Source of the DNA: Thamnidium elegans
Taxonomy: Eukaryota > Mucoromycota > Mucoromycetes > Mucorales > Mucoraceae
Assembly: GCA_025201345.1 (NCBI GenBank)
Contig: JAIXMG010000016.1
Coordinates: forward strand, 310,001-374,000
DNA: 64,000 nt
Direction of reading: 5' to 3'
Every line of letters begins with the position of its first letter. Within the stretch, counting starts at the first letter, position 1. Shown here in pieces: positions 47,290 through 57,606 of this stretch. The position numbers and the translations under genes were made by a program. The notes under the pieces were generated by a model that saw nothing but the letters and a program-made list of their open reading frames with translations, was not told the origin of the DNA and made no database searches.

Positions 47290-47660
47290 TTCTGATCGAT
47301 AAAGGAAGGGCTGGCGAAAACAGACACAGGCGATCCACAGTATGTCTGTCGTAAACCACCAGCGTTGGCTCGCGCTCGCGGGTCGCGTAAGGCGGACGAC
47401 GAGCTGGTCAACGCGGTGTTTATCCGAGAACGTACGCCAGCGGTCGTAGTGGTCCTGTACGCAGGCCAGGAGTTGATTGCGTACGTGCCAGCCTAAACGG
47501 TCAGCCAAACCAGCGTGTCCGAGGACACAGTAGCCCACGGCGCTGTACCCGCACTAGCCGAGGACTTCCGGATTTTACGCTTCAATGAACCGTTGTAGAG
47601 GAAAGTCTTGACGTAGCAGGGGCGCATTGGGAAGCACTGTCGGGGGTAGTGCGAATTTGA
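47290..47660 (-). pseudogene. OTU-like cysteine protease fragment in a GC-rich island
   Basis: On the minus strand one frame reads LPNAPLLRQDFPLQRFIEA, stop, NPEVLG, stop, CGYSAVGYCVLGHAG, then LLACVQDHYDRWRTF and WWFTTDILWIACVCF. This matches the layout of OTU cysteine proteases (catalytic Cys in DGxCGY..., later helices) carried by fungal transposable elements. Two in-frame stops flank the catalytic-Cys region and no His box is found. The island is much richer in GC than everything around it and joins directly to the 5' end of the broken gene at 47270, suggesting an insertion. Confidence 0.45.
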
Positions 47661-48216
47661 TAGGTTTTCGTAAAAAGATGCAAGTAATTCATGTTAGAGA
47701 GAGAAAAAAAACGCCAAAAAAGAAAAAAAAAATTATGATAATGAATTGATAGATTGTGTGACCTGGAACAGGTATGAGGCTTGTAGATTAGACGACTTTA
47801 TGCAATTTGTGGGAAGAATCACGCGTACACACTTCAAACGCAGCCAAAGGTCTAGATCTTAGTTATGGCAGCAGTAGTCGTCGTTTTTTATTTGTAGTTC
47901 GTTTAGACTTATCAGGACCTCGATAACATATAAAAATAATACGATGATGATGATGATGATGATGATGACGATTTGTTTTTATTTTAAAAAGTGAGATTAA
48001 TTGTGAGTTTAACGATTTAAAAAAATAACTTTTTTTAAGAAGACACTTAAATAAAAAAAAACTAGTTTTTAGATGGTCCCCCTTTCTTTTGGAAACATAT
48101 CACTCTCCAAACGTGAGAGAGAAAAAAACTATGTAATGGCAAACGGTGTATATTTTATTAAGTTTAGAGTTTTGTTATTTGTTATTGAGATGGATCTAAT
48201 CCATTTTATAATTGCA
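47661..48216. other. Intergenic with GAT repeat
   Basis: Contains a GAT trinucleotide array (about 47943-47973) and low-complexity A/T tracts. No gene is seen. Confidence 0.45.
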
Positions 48217-48416
48217 GTGAGAAGATTGAAAAGAGTCAAAAGCTTGAAAATGAGTGGCCTATCTTTGTGAAGACCCAACAAGCACCAATTGAAAGTATCA
48301 TATTCACGGATTCAATAACACAAGAAGTATTCACGTTATTTTGTAAACACTTTGTTGACAAGATGCACCTAATATCCATAGATCAAGATGTTGTCGAAGT
48401 GAAGGCTGAAAATGTG
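48217..48416 (+). pseudogene. Orphan exon of an unknown protein
   Basis: An exon-like block bounded by an ATTGCAG acceptor and a GTAAAT donor reads EKIEKSQKLENEWPIFVKTQ, APIESIIFTDSITQEVF, and FVDKMHLISIDQDVVEVKAE. No partner exon fits on either side and no family is recognised. It is probably a leftover of a lineage-specific gene. Confidence 0.35.
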
Positions 48417-48654
48417 GTAAATACCCACCCGTCAACAAATTCATCTTGGTTTAAAAAATTCAAAACGATAATAACCCTCCCATAAAAAAAATTGAATTAT
48501 TATTAGTAGCTTATTTAAAAGATATAAGGAAGAAAGGGATTTTAATTAGTTTAATATTATTTATAAAAAATAAAGCATGACTCTGAGAGCATTTACCACA
48601 TTAGAAGCAGGAGAGGAGGTAACTGAGATTGTTTTAGGCACGACAAACATTTTT

Positions 48655-48850
48655 TTTGAGAGCGGTCTTGACGGCGGTTATTTTTTTTTTGGGAGGCCTT
48701 GTCTTGACGTCGGTCTTGAGGGCTGTCATTTGAGGGTGGTCTTTAAGGGTGTTCTCTTTGAGCGTGGTCAGTTTTTATGAGGGCGGTCTTTTTTTTTTTT
48801 GAGCGAAATTTTTTCTTTCGCGGTGGTCTTTGAGGCTGGTCATTTTTTTT
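48655..48850 (+). repeat. Degenerate GGTCTTGA-type minisatellite
   Basis: The word GGTCTT(T)GA or close variants (GCGGTCTTGA, CGGTCTTGAGG, GGTGGTCTTT, GGTCTTTGAGG) recurs about eight to ten times with irregular 15-30 bp spacing, interrupted by T runs. It has higher G content than its surroundings and no coding sense. Confidence 0.6.
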
Positions 48851-48873
48851 GAAGTAAGTCTTTGTGTTAAACA

Positions 48874-48899
48874 CAAATAACGCCTTAAGGCTTTATTTG
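48874..48899. repeat. Near-perfect 26-bp palindrome
   Basis: CAAATAA-CGCCTTAAGGC-TTTATTTG reads the same on both strands except for one base pair. TTGTGTTAAACACAA, another palindrome, lies immediately to the left. The pair sits between the minisatellite and the coding remnant at 49234. Confidence 0.75.
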
Positions 48900-49197
48900 T
48901 TTATTTGTGGATATCTGCCTGATTAGTTTGCTTGTTATTTTATCCATTATGGTTAAAGTTATTGATTGAAATTTTATTTATTTTGACAGATGATTACTAG
49001 AACAGTAGAATCATGTTCAAATACTTTGTTCGGTTACGTAAACAAATTATTCTTTCCCCAAATGCTCTTTTGTAAAACAACTTCTCATTTTGTCCACTCT
49101 ACTAATTAGTACACAATCGTTTCGGATCCGTTCAACATTCACACGTTTCCTTCATTACTTTTTTTTTCAACAGTACTTCTGCGTCAGGTAAAGTTTA

Positions 49198-49220
49198 GGC
49201 GCACACGTTTCGTGTGCGCC
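49198..49220. repeat. Perfect GC-rich hairpin GGCGCACACG-TTT-CGTGTGCGCC
   Basis: Ten perfectly paired bases with a three-base loop, GC-rich in very AT-rich DNA. It lies 14 bp beyond the stop of the minus-strand coding remnant at 49234, so in RNA it would be a 3' stem-loop of that transcript. It could equally be a transposon end or protein-binding palindrome. Confidence 0.8.
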
Positions 49221-49233
49221 AAGTTTCCACTAA

Positions 49234-49680
49234 CTATTCTCTTTTTGCTCGTTTAGTCGAATTGTACTTTTCCCCACGTTCAATTAATATGTTACAAGCT
49301 TCATCAAGGGCACATTGTTTTCCATTGTAGTTTCGCCAGTTTATATGTGCTCTACGGAAATTGTAGAAACCAAAAAAAAACCTATTCAGGCTGGCCATCA
49401 TATATGTCAAATAGGTGAGATTTTGGGTGTTGGGATATTTGTTTCCAAGATTTTTATTTCCTGCTGAATTTTCAGAGTATTTTCTTGTTACGCTCCGGAT
49501 GCATGATAGTAGGGAGTAGCTGACGATGACCTGACTTCATCGTCCTCTTTTTTTTGGCAGAAAAACTTGTAGAACTTTCTGCCTGACCACCTTCTTTTTC
49601 ATCTAAATTACGTTGTTTTCTGTTTCGAATTAACTCTTCGGTTTCTTGATATAAATTTGGACGGATCGTTGATTAAGTGA
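49234..49680 (-). pseudogene. Unknown coding remnant, two frames
   Basis: A first stretch (from about 49675 down) reads RPNLYQETEELIRNRKQRN and SAKKKRTMKSGHRQLLPTI. A second frame, overlapping it near 49500, reads KYSENSAGNKNLGNKY, NTQNLTYLTYMMASLNRF, FRRAHINWRNYNGKQCALD and EACNILIERGEKYNSTKR, ending at a stop at 49236-49234. The composition is clearly protein-like. The two frames could be joined by a frameshift or a small intron. No family is recognised; the position beside palindromes suggests a mobile-element gene. Confidence 0.4.
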
Positions 49681-49733
49681 CACGAAAGAACGCGAAAAAC
49701 ATAGACTTTTCTTTTCTTTTATTAATCTATGAG

Positions 49734-49764
<31 letters not shown>

Positions 49765-49961
49765 GTAAAAAGAATTTTAAAAAAAAATATATTGGATACT
49801 TAGCAGGAATATCAAATGTTTCGGTATCTTTTTCACTTTAGCTATTTTTTTCGTTACAACTTTAAGCGGCGATATCTATAGTTATAGGGTATAAATTACA
49901 TGTCAGAAGTACAAACTTTCTAATTTCTTTCTTTTCTTACATAAACTTTTTTTTATATAAA

Positions 49962-50699
49962 ATGGCACCTTTAGAAGTTATTGGAGCAGGTTGGGGAAGA
50001 ACCGGTACAGATAGTCTTCGTCTTGCTTTAAATATTTTGGGGTAAACACACACACACACATATATATGTATATATATATACGTACATGTATTTTATCCAA
50101 TCAGTGTATTTAATAAATTATTAATTAGATATAATACTCATCATATGAAATGTTTCTTTATGGATCCTACACTTGATACTGATGAGTTTCTTCACGCTTA
50201 TCATCATCGTGAGGAAGCTGACTGGGATAAGCTCTATCAAAATTATAGTGCTGGCGTTGACTGGCCCACCAGTACTTTTTATAAAGAACTTATTGCAAAG
50301 TACCCCGATGCTAAAGTCATTTTAACTGAACGCAGTGCGGATAGCTGGTACCAATCTGTCAAGAACACCATTCATATCGCTGCTACTAAACCTAGTCCTG
50401 ATGATCCAAAGATGCAAAAGTTTAAACGTATGGTTCACGACGTTTGTGTTGATGGTACTATTATGAACCCCATAACTTTTGCTGATGAAGAAGCTATCAA
50501 GGCTTCGTTTGTTAAACATAATGAAGAGGTTAAACAGTTTGTACCTGCTGATAAGCTTTTGATTTTGGGTCTTGGTGAAGGTTGGGAAAGATTATGTGAA
50601 TTCCTTGGAAAGGAAGTTCCTGATGTTTCTTATCCTTGTACAAATAGTACTGAAGAATTTAGAAGACAAGAAATGCCAAAGAACATGAAAGATGCCTAA
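49962..50699 (+). CDS. P-loop sulfotransferase-like protein
   Basis: Two exons (49962-50041, 50129-50699) give 216 residues. The N-terminus has the PAPS/P-loop-like pattern VIGAGWGRTGTDSLRLALNILG. Next come YNTHHMKCFFMDP, WDKLYQNYSAGVDWPTSTFYKELIAKYPDAKVILTERS (the family's substrate-side block, broken here only for length) and DSWYQSVKNTI, and near the end LLILGLGEGWERLCEFLGKEVPD. These define the fungal/plant sulfotransferase-like group related to efflux-associated NAD-dependent-looking proteins. The chemical substrate is unknown. Small for the family (about 220-260) but complete at both ends. It is the only intact gene in the 45.2-54.3 kb stretch. Confidence 0.85.
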
Positions 50700-52266
50700 A
50701 TACTTTTACAGCTTAATTCATAATACCTTTTTATCCTCAATTTATTTATAATTAAAGTGTCTATTTATTTCAATAGTGATTAAGCCGTTCTTTTTATTTT
50801 CTTATGGTGTCGATATACCCAGTCTACAATTATTCTAGGATTTATAATATTCTTATTACAGTTGTGTTAGTTGGTCCTAGATAATTACTATCTTTCAAGG
50901 GTTAAACAGCCGACCTGGGGCTGTAAGCCGCTTAGAGAGGATTTAGGCTCTGGTAGTAAAACAACATAATATGATATGGAGTGGTACGATGTGATACCGT
51001 AGTTCTCTATTTATTTGGAAATTATAAAAACCATCTCTTTTCATATATAAAATATTATTGGTCTCTATAACGTTGATGTCTTCGATAAAAAGGATATTAA
51101 TACTCTAGAAATCTTCCATAAATTTTGTTAGTTAGTCGCAAGGTAGATATAAACAGTATACACACGCACAAGTCTTCAGTTGATAGTAACGAAACACAAA
51201 AAGAACAGTAGTGAGAAACACATTATAAACTTTAATTTCTCTCTCTCTATATATGTATATAGAGTCAACCCAGCTTAACTTAAATAATGGATAACCCACG
51301 AGATATATTAAAATCTTCTTAATTAAAATAAAATAATAGTAACAAAAAAAAAACAATCGATGTTATATATTTTTGACTACATACAGTCAATTATTATGAC
51401 AGAACTTATTTCCAATTGATGGTGTGAAATCATTGTGTACCCATTTTAGTTTACTGTGTACCATTTCAACGTATGATTTTTATTTTCATTGGGTCAAATG
51501 GTGCTCTTGTAACACGCAAATATTGATTACTGTCAAACATTAACAGAGAGGCGGGGGAGAATATTGTAATTTATTAAAAAGTTACCCCTTTATATGTTTT
51601 TATGTATGATGAACGTTTTCTATTCTATTCTATTCAATATGATTTCGTTTCCCTTCTCTCTTCTTCGTTTTTTTTTCTGGTAATTAGCTTTTAATTTGAA
51701 TTGAGTATGTATAAAATAATAGATGTTGAATAGTTACAATCTCTTGTAACGTGTAACACCAAATGGAGACGAAGGATTCTAAACAAAATTAATCGGACTA
51801 ATAATTATTTTCCTTCGGGTAATCATCTTCTTCATGCCGAACTTTATTAAGCTAAAGAAGAAAGTGACAAACTCCCAATTTTCAGGTTTTTCATTGGTTA
51901 ATTTGCGGCTTTGCAAGATCCAATCCGCACATTGGTATTGTGAGTACTGTGTATAATATTAAGAGATAAAGACTAAAATTTGTTTAACTGTGGTTACTAA
52001 ATTACTATGAGTGATAGCCCGTTAAAGCTGAAAATATCGTGTATATGAAGTAGCTAATATATAATGTTGAAGAATGATACGGTATAAGATGAGTGTGCAT
52101 TTACATACAACGGATGTGTCATTTTATTAAGATTTGCGAACAACAAACCTAAATAAATGATATATATATGTATATATATTTTGGTCAAAAAGAACTTACA
52201 ATAATAATCTTTGAAGCATATTTTTTTTAGTTACTAAAAAAAACTGTCTCTGTGCTAGAAATAATA

Positions 52267-52318
<52 letters not shown>

Positions 52319-52400
52319 TTTATAAAATACAAAAACTAATAACGGAATATAACTTATGCTGTAATTGTTGCCATTGAGGTTTTCTACTCTTTTTTTAAAT
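50700..52400. other. Intergenic with a small GC-rich structured spot
   Basis: Mostly AT-rich. At 50906-50960 a GC-rich spot can fold (ACAGCC/GGCTGT hairpin, then AGAGAGGATTTAGGCTCT). No tRNA cloverleaf fits. An A46 run lies at 52270-52315. No exon is recognised. Confidence 0.45.
52270..52315. repeat. Poly-A homopolymer, 46 nt
   Basis: Uninterrupted A run about 85 bp upstream of the decayed gene at 52401. It is on the same strand as that gene, so it is not its poly-A tail. Confidence 0.9.
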
Positions 52401-53438
52401 CTTGATGCACAGTTCTATTTGCACAGTCGACCCAAAAAAAACATGACGTTCTATTTTGTTGGTATGGTGATGTCGGTGTAAACGGACATGGTTCATTTTG
52501 AGAGGGAGTAACGCATTTCTCATGTTGATGCCGTAGCTATAGGTAGCAGTTTCGACGATTGACAATGCCGAGCGATTCAGCAAGTCATTGATATGATAAC
52601 GATCGTCGAAATAAATGCAACGATACGTGGTTATCATATTAGAGATAATTGTAGCTTTTTTTTTTCTTTTTCTTGCTAAGTGAATCGCCTATAGGTATTA
52701 TGAAAACCAACCCTTATAACGATACCAACGAGTATACAAAGATGAATTAAAAGCAGCTATATCAATAAAATATACTGGTCAATTTGTAAGAGTGAGCGCA
52801 TGTGATACCAACTTAATCAGCATAATGTTGCTTATGAAGTTGGGTGAAGTGCATGTTGTAGAGGTAAAATGTTACTTTTTTATTCTTCTTGCTTATTAAG
52901 TATTCTTATTTAGGAATTCCAAAAGTAAATCGTTAAAAGGTTGCTAACGGTTATGTAAAGGTCTCCTTGTATCTGCTTTCAAGTCAAATCGATGGGTAAC
53001 GACAAAGCAACTGAAGATCTATATACGAAGTTCGCCCTTTACAAACATGCCATAAACAATTATTACAATAAGGGTTTGGTGGAAGCGCATTGCAGTTTAG
53101 GGACACTTAAAGATGTTTTTAGAGCTTTAGTTCCAACTCTGTACCTAGAATATGAACAAGATCCACCTGATATTGTTTTTAAAACTGATAAAATAAATTT
53201 TCGATATGAAGCAAGTAAGCAAAAAGAACGAGGAGATTATTCTACTGATATTCGTAGGCAAATATGGAGTATCATCGATGCTTCAAAACTTGTAAGGAAA
53301 CTCCGAGATGAACCACATCAAGCAAATGAAGATGAACCATACTAAGAAGAGGAGGACTCATACACGGATAAACGTCTAGCTCTCGCATTAAATGTTAATA
53401 AAACTGTAGATCATATCAGCTGTATAAATAAAAATTAA
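52401..53438 (+). pseudogene. Unknown multi-part gene, decayed
   Basis: Blocks in one orientation read LDAQFYLHSRPKKNMTFYFV, several stops, then RVYKDELKAAISIKYTG, FVRVSACDTNLISIMLLM and KLGEVHVVE before a GTAAAA donor at 52865. A longer open block (52992-53345) reads TEDLYTKFALYKHAINNYY, LKDVFRALVPTLYLEYEQD and TDIRRQIWSIIDASKLVRK, ends at TAA, yet continues in frame for 30 codons (DSYTDKRLALALNVNKTVD). Stops between otherwise protein-like pieces mark a pseudogene. The family is unknown; similar helical, charged composition is seen in the broken gene at 45871-47270. Confidence 0.45.
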
Positions 53439-54390
53439 TGATTAAGAACAACCCTTATTTTATCTTTTTTGAAAAAAAAATGGCATCGTGGAACTCGATA
53501 GTTAACGCTTAAAATAGCCTAATAATTAGTAATAGGTTGATATCAAATATTTTACTTGAATACCGTTAATAATTGCATGTAGCTTTCTGTACCCTTAAAA
53601 GAAATAGAGGGTAAACAGGGTTGTTGAGTATATTTGAACTAACCGGCGTCATTTTTACAGGATCTTCTTGTAGATTACTTAGGTAATGCGACAACTGACT
53701 TTTACCTTATGTGTAACTAGTAATTAAACAAGCAAATATTTTCTTATTTTTTAAAATCTATGGTCGGAAGGAAGTGAGCTAAAAAAAAAGTATTCTCGTG
53801 AGAAAAAAATAACAATTCAAGAATAAAAATAAAGCTTTCAACGCATTATTTCTTTTTTTCAATATCGATTGATTTGGTTAATATGTCTTTATATTGTCTG
53901 ACGCTTTTTTAGGAAGTTTTTTGCATTCAATCGTAAACATTGGTTGTATGGCATATTCATCGTGTAAAATGTACTAGCAGAAAGGCCTACTTACGTACCA
54001 CTTCCGTTTAGTTATTCCCCTTGTGTTTTTCTAATTTACTTATCTTAAAAAGGGGGAGAGTCAATATATTAGCTAGTAAAGCTGGTACTTAAGCAGAGTC
54101 TTTCCTAACGAGCAAGTAAAATACATTCGTCCCACTACCAATTTTTTTAAAAAAGATAGCCCGAAATTCGAACTTAAAATTCGCAAACTATTATAAAATA
54201 AAATTGCAGGTTAACACTTTAAATTCAAACAGCTTTATTTTTATCATGGATAATGTTCAAGCCCTGGGCCAAACAAGATACCGTATGTCCTTATTACTTT
54301 GTCAGTCAGTCAAAAAAAAAAAAAAAAAAAATGGGTATTTAATTAAGTTAATTAAGAAAAAAAAATGAAATCATGCAGTCCTTCTTTTTT
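53439..54390. other. Intergenic, no gene recognised
   Basis: AT-rich sequence with a T6A6-like junction near 54142 and an A18 run near 54310. No exon or RNA gene was found. Confidence 0.45.
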
Positions 54391-54555
54391 TTAGTCGAAG
54401 ATTCCATCTAGTATTCCACCTAACCCATCATCTAATAAGTCACCATCTAATATGTCGTCATCAAGAAAATCTCTCTTGTCAACAGCAACCCGAGATTCGA
54501 CACCAAGAACCAAAAATAAAGTAAGAGCCAATAATAATGTCAAGGTAGAACGCAT
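54391..54555 (-). CDS. Small secreted acidic protein with a Kex2-like site
   Basis: A 54-residue single-exon protein. It starts with a classic signal peptide (MRSTLTLLLALTLFLVLGVES), then RVAVDKR, a dibasic Kex2-type site, and a 26-residue acidic, leucine/aspartate/glycine-rich part (DFLDDDILDGDLLDDG, GGILDGIFD). A TATA box (TATAAATAA on the minus strand, 54624-54616) lies 61 bp upstream and a T/A tract between, as for other genes here. The gene is short but has the full promoter, leader, signal and stop pattern. The role is unknown; it could be a secreted peptide precursor or an effector-like protein. Confidence 0.6.
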   Translation of the reverse strand: MRSTLTLLLALTLFLVLGVESRVAVDKRDFLDDDILDGDLLDDGLGGILDGIFD

Positions 54556-55948
54556 ATTACGAAAATACAAAGAAATGTTATTTTTTTTTTAAAAAAAAAG
54601 TGTTAAAACCTAGTCTTATTTATACTTTTTTTTTTCTTTTGGCTAATATGTTTTAACTACGTCTAAATACGTATTAAAAGATCTCACACATAATATGTAG
54701 ATTACATCGGATAGATAGTAATAGTCTTCAGAAATAACTATCAGGAGCCCTTTTTTTCTTAAAATACAATGCATAACTTGGTAAATAGTTTTATATAGAG
54801 TTAAAATAGTTTAGTAATTAGCAACAAATTGGTATCATATATTTTTTATTTGAATATTGACAATAAGAAAATGCAATTTTGGCTACCCCCCCCAGATGAA
54901 ATTGACAGTAAATATATTTGTACAAACAAAGCGTCATGATCTTATTGTTTTAGAAAATGTGATAGTCGATTTTTTTTTTTTCGTAGCAGATAATCGGAAG
55001 TTTGTCCGTGTAACTGGAATGCACAGGAAAAAGAAGCACTCGTAAACTTTGCCTTTTTGACAGGAATGGACCCCCTTACATCGCTTTAAGCTCTAAAGAA
55101 AAACTATATACAATTATACACAAAACTCATGGCTAAACACGAATCGTGATTAAGCCCTCTTCTTCAAAAACTATATTTTTTGTTAGCTTTAGATAATTGA
55201 GGGATGGATTAAGAAGCTTGTTTTTGTTTACATATACTTTTCCTAAAGAAGTACACTTGATTGTACATTTGTTTTACTAGTGATTATCTTTTCTATAATA
55301 TAAAAGAGCACATAAACATACCTTTTTTTAATAATTTGTTTACGGACTATATACTATTTCTACAGAATTATATCACCAAGTATTATAAGAAATCGATATA
55401 GTAAATTGTAAAAGGAAACTATTGTAACTAAATAGCTATTTAGTTTTAACAACGACGAAAAAAAAGGGGGATAAGACTTCATCAAAAAACTGTACAAATC
55501 TATATCTTAAAGCAACTAATTGAAAACACGCGAAATGAACTAAATCGATAAATAAAGAACTACATATCGAATAGATACCGGGAGAGAGAGAGAAAAAAAA
55601 ATAATCTATGAACAGAATTACTAATTGGACCTAAAAAACATCATATCATTATAAATTGTATTAAGAAACAAGTGTTTTAGGATTAGCTCAAAATATATCT
55701 CTTATTGACACCCTCCCAAACGTATAGAAGAAATGTATCGCTAATTTATTATGTGACGTAAATTTGATTTTTTCGAACGTTATATAATTTGCGAAAATCG
55801 CAAAAAAGACAAAACAAACAAACAAAACGAGTAATGTAATCCATTTTATTTAATGAAAGAAAGCTACTTAAAAACAAAGCACGGGAATATTAAGTAGAGT
55901 GAGTTATAAATCTACTCTACTATTAAGTCAAAAAAAAAAAAAAAAAAT
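54556..55948. other. Intergenic between two secreted-protein genes
   Basis: It carries the TATA box of the 54-residue gene (54616-54624). A short plus-strand open piece near 54984-55045 (NRKFVRVTGMHRKKKHS) looks weakly protein-like but cannot be extended. Otherwise AT-rich. Confidence 0.4.
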
Positions 55949-56341
55949 TTACGGTCCAAGGAAATCGGTGGTGGGATCGAAAAAATCAGTGTTTGGACTA
56001 AGAAAGTCTCCTGGTGGATCAAGTGGTGCAAGATTAAACGGGTCATCATCACCTTCATTCACTGGTGAATTATTACCGTTATTACTGTTGAACTGTAAAT
56101 CGTTATTATTGGTTTGGCCGTAAACTGTACCTAGCTCGAATCGAGACCCAAATAAGGAAACAAGATCACCACCATGTGAATCAAGAATGTGACTTAATAA
56201 ACCTCTCTTTCTTTTTAAGCCTCTAAATCTGGTAAGCTTCGTATCTTGATCTTTAGAGTTCTTCAAGTCTAGTGAGGATGCTTGAGTCATACTAACTAAA
56301 AGAGTTACGGCTAGTATAAGTAGAACTATTGACGCACGCAT
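55949..56341 (-). CDS. Small secreted protein with KRKR processing site
   Basis: A single exon of 130 residues. The signal peptide is MRASIVLLILAVTLLVSMTQA. A pro-region follows to FRGLKRKR, a strong Kex2-type tetrabasic site, then GLLSHILDSHGGDLVSLFG. The C-terminal half is asparagine-rich and acidic and ends in imperfect repeats of the type DFLSPN-TDFFDPT-TDFLGP. No cysteines are present in the mature part. It lies 1.4 kb from the other secreted-protein gene on the same strand, with a similar start (MR-S/A) and acidic leucine/aspartate composition after the site, so the two may be distant relatives. A TATA-like GTATAAAAAGGG lies upstream on the minus strand near 56410-56421. Confidence 0.65.
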   Translation of the reverse strand: MRASIVLLILAVTLLVSMTQASSLDLKNSKDQDTKLTRFRGLKRKRGLLSHILDSHGGDLVSLFGSRFELGTVYGQTNNNDLQFNSNNGNNSPVNEGDDDPFNLAPLDPPGDFLSPNTDFFDPTTDFLGP

Positions 56342-57559
56342 TTTTTTTTTTTTTTTTAGTGTTGGACAGAAAAAATAAATACAAATTATAAAAATGATAA
56401 AAAATATCCCTTTTTATACGAACTTTATATACAGAAAGACAAACAAATTCTTTAATCTTTAGGAGGGAAAAAAAAATCGAAGGATCGGCTTTATATCGTC
56501 GAGATATGTAAATAATGAAACGCTTATAAAAAGAAAAATATGACTTATGCGCCTCACGTCTTTGCTGCAGCTTAAAATAGACAGATATGCTTGTAATTAA
56601 TTTTTTTCCCTTTTATATATATATATATGTATGTGTGTAATAGCTGAAGCTTCTAATTCTCATTCTGTCAAAATCTAGTAGACACAAGGAAAAAAAAAGT
56701 TAACTAGGTGATTAATTGACATCTTTCTTTATGGTTGAAATATGTTCCAAAAAAGAAAGCAACCGTTCCTGAGTTCTAAATATCTGTATAATATATACAT
56801 AAAAAGCGGAAGCCCATAGGAAGAAAAGTTTATAAAGTAAAAAAAAAAAGGGAGGGAATGAAAAAGTCGAGAAGCAAAAAAAAACTTAGCCTACTTTTTT
56901 TTGGAATAAAGATGCGCACAGTTAAACATTTGATTGTAAAAAAAACAGACTTTAAATTAAAGGGGGTTATCTTGTACATCCTCTGATGTCTTTTTACAAA
57001 ATATTATTTTACAAGTGAAGTTAAATTCGTACTATGTATATTGAACAAAAGGTGCACGCCTGTAATTAAAACGGAGTATTCCTTTAGTTTCAGAAAAAAA
57101 AACTTTTTATTATCAGCATCGTACAAAACAGATATAAAACTCTTTGCTTCATATTTTAAGCATAAAAGTACTTGAGGAATGATGCGCACAAAATTTGTAA
57201 TTAGCGGTGCTAAAAAATAAATGCTTAGAAGTGATAGAACTCTTTGTGCTACAAAAAAGAAAAATCCTGGGAAAAATAGAATTGAAATAAATGGGCTAAA
57301 AGTTTTTGAGAGTAAAAAAAATTGTGGGATGGTTTTTTTTTCATTAATTTTAGTGTGGAATTTACCACTATTTTATGCGAAGTCTCGATGGAATTATGAG
57401 TGCTTTAGAAGCTTTCTCTTTCTTTCTGTTGCAATAAAAAAAATAGAAAATAAGCTCTTTGTTTATCAATTGGTTGTTATGTTACTCAAGTGACTATCAT
57501 TAGTTTGATACATATTAGAACCAAAAGTGGCCATGGAGAGGGATGTGCTATGGTTTTCT

Positions 57560-57606
<47 letters not shown>

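Noticed and set aside
47152..47538. A single 128-codon minus-strand frame joining the OTU-like part to KRRRLIIEEDENSEQ
   Set aside because: The frame spans the sharp GC boundary near 47280, so it is more likely an accidental fusion of two unrelated segments than one gene.
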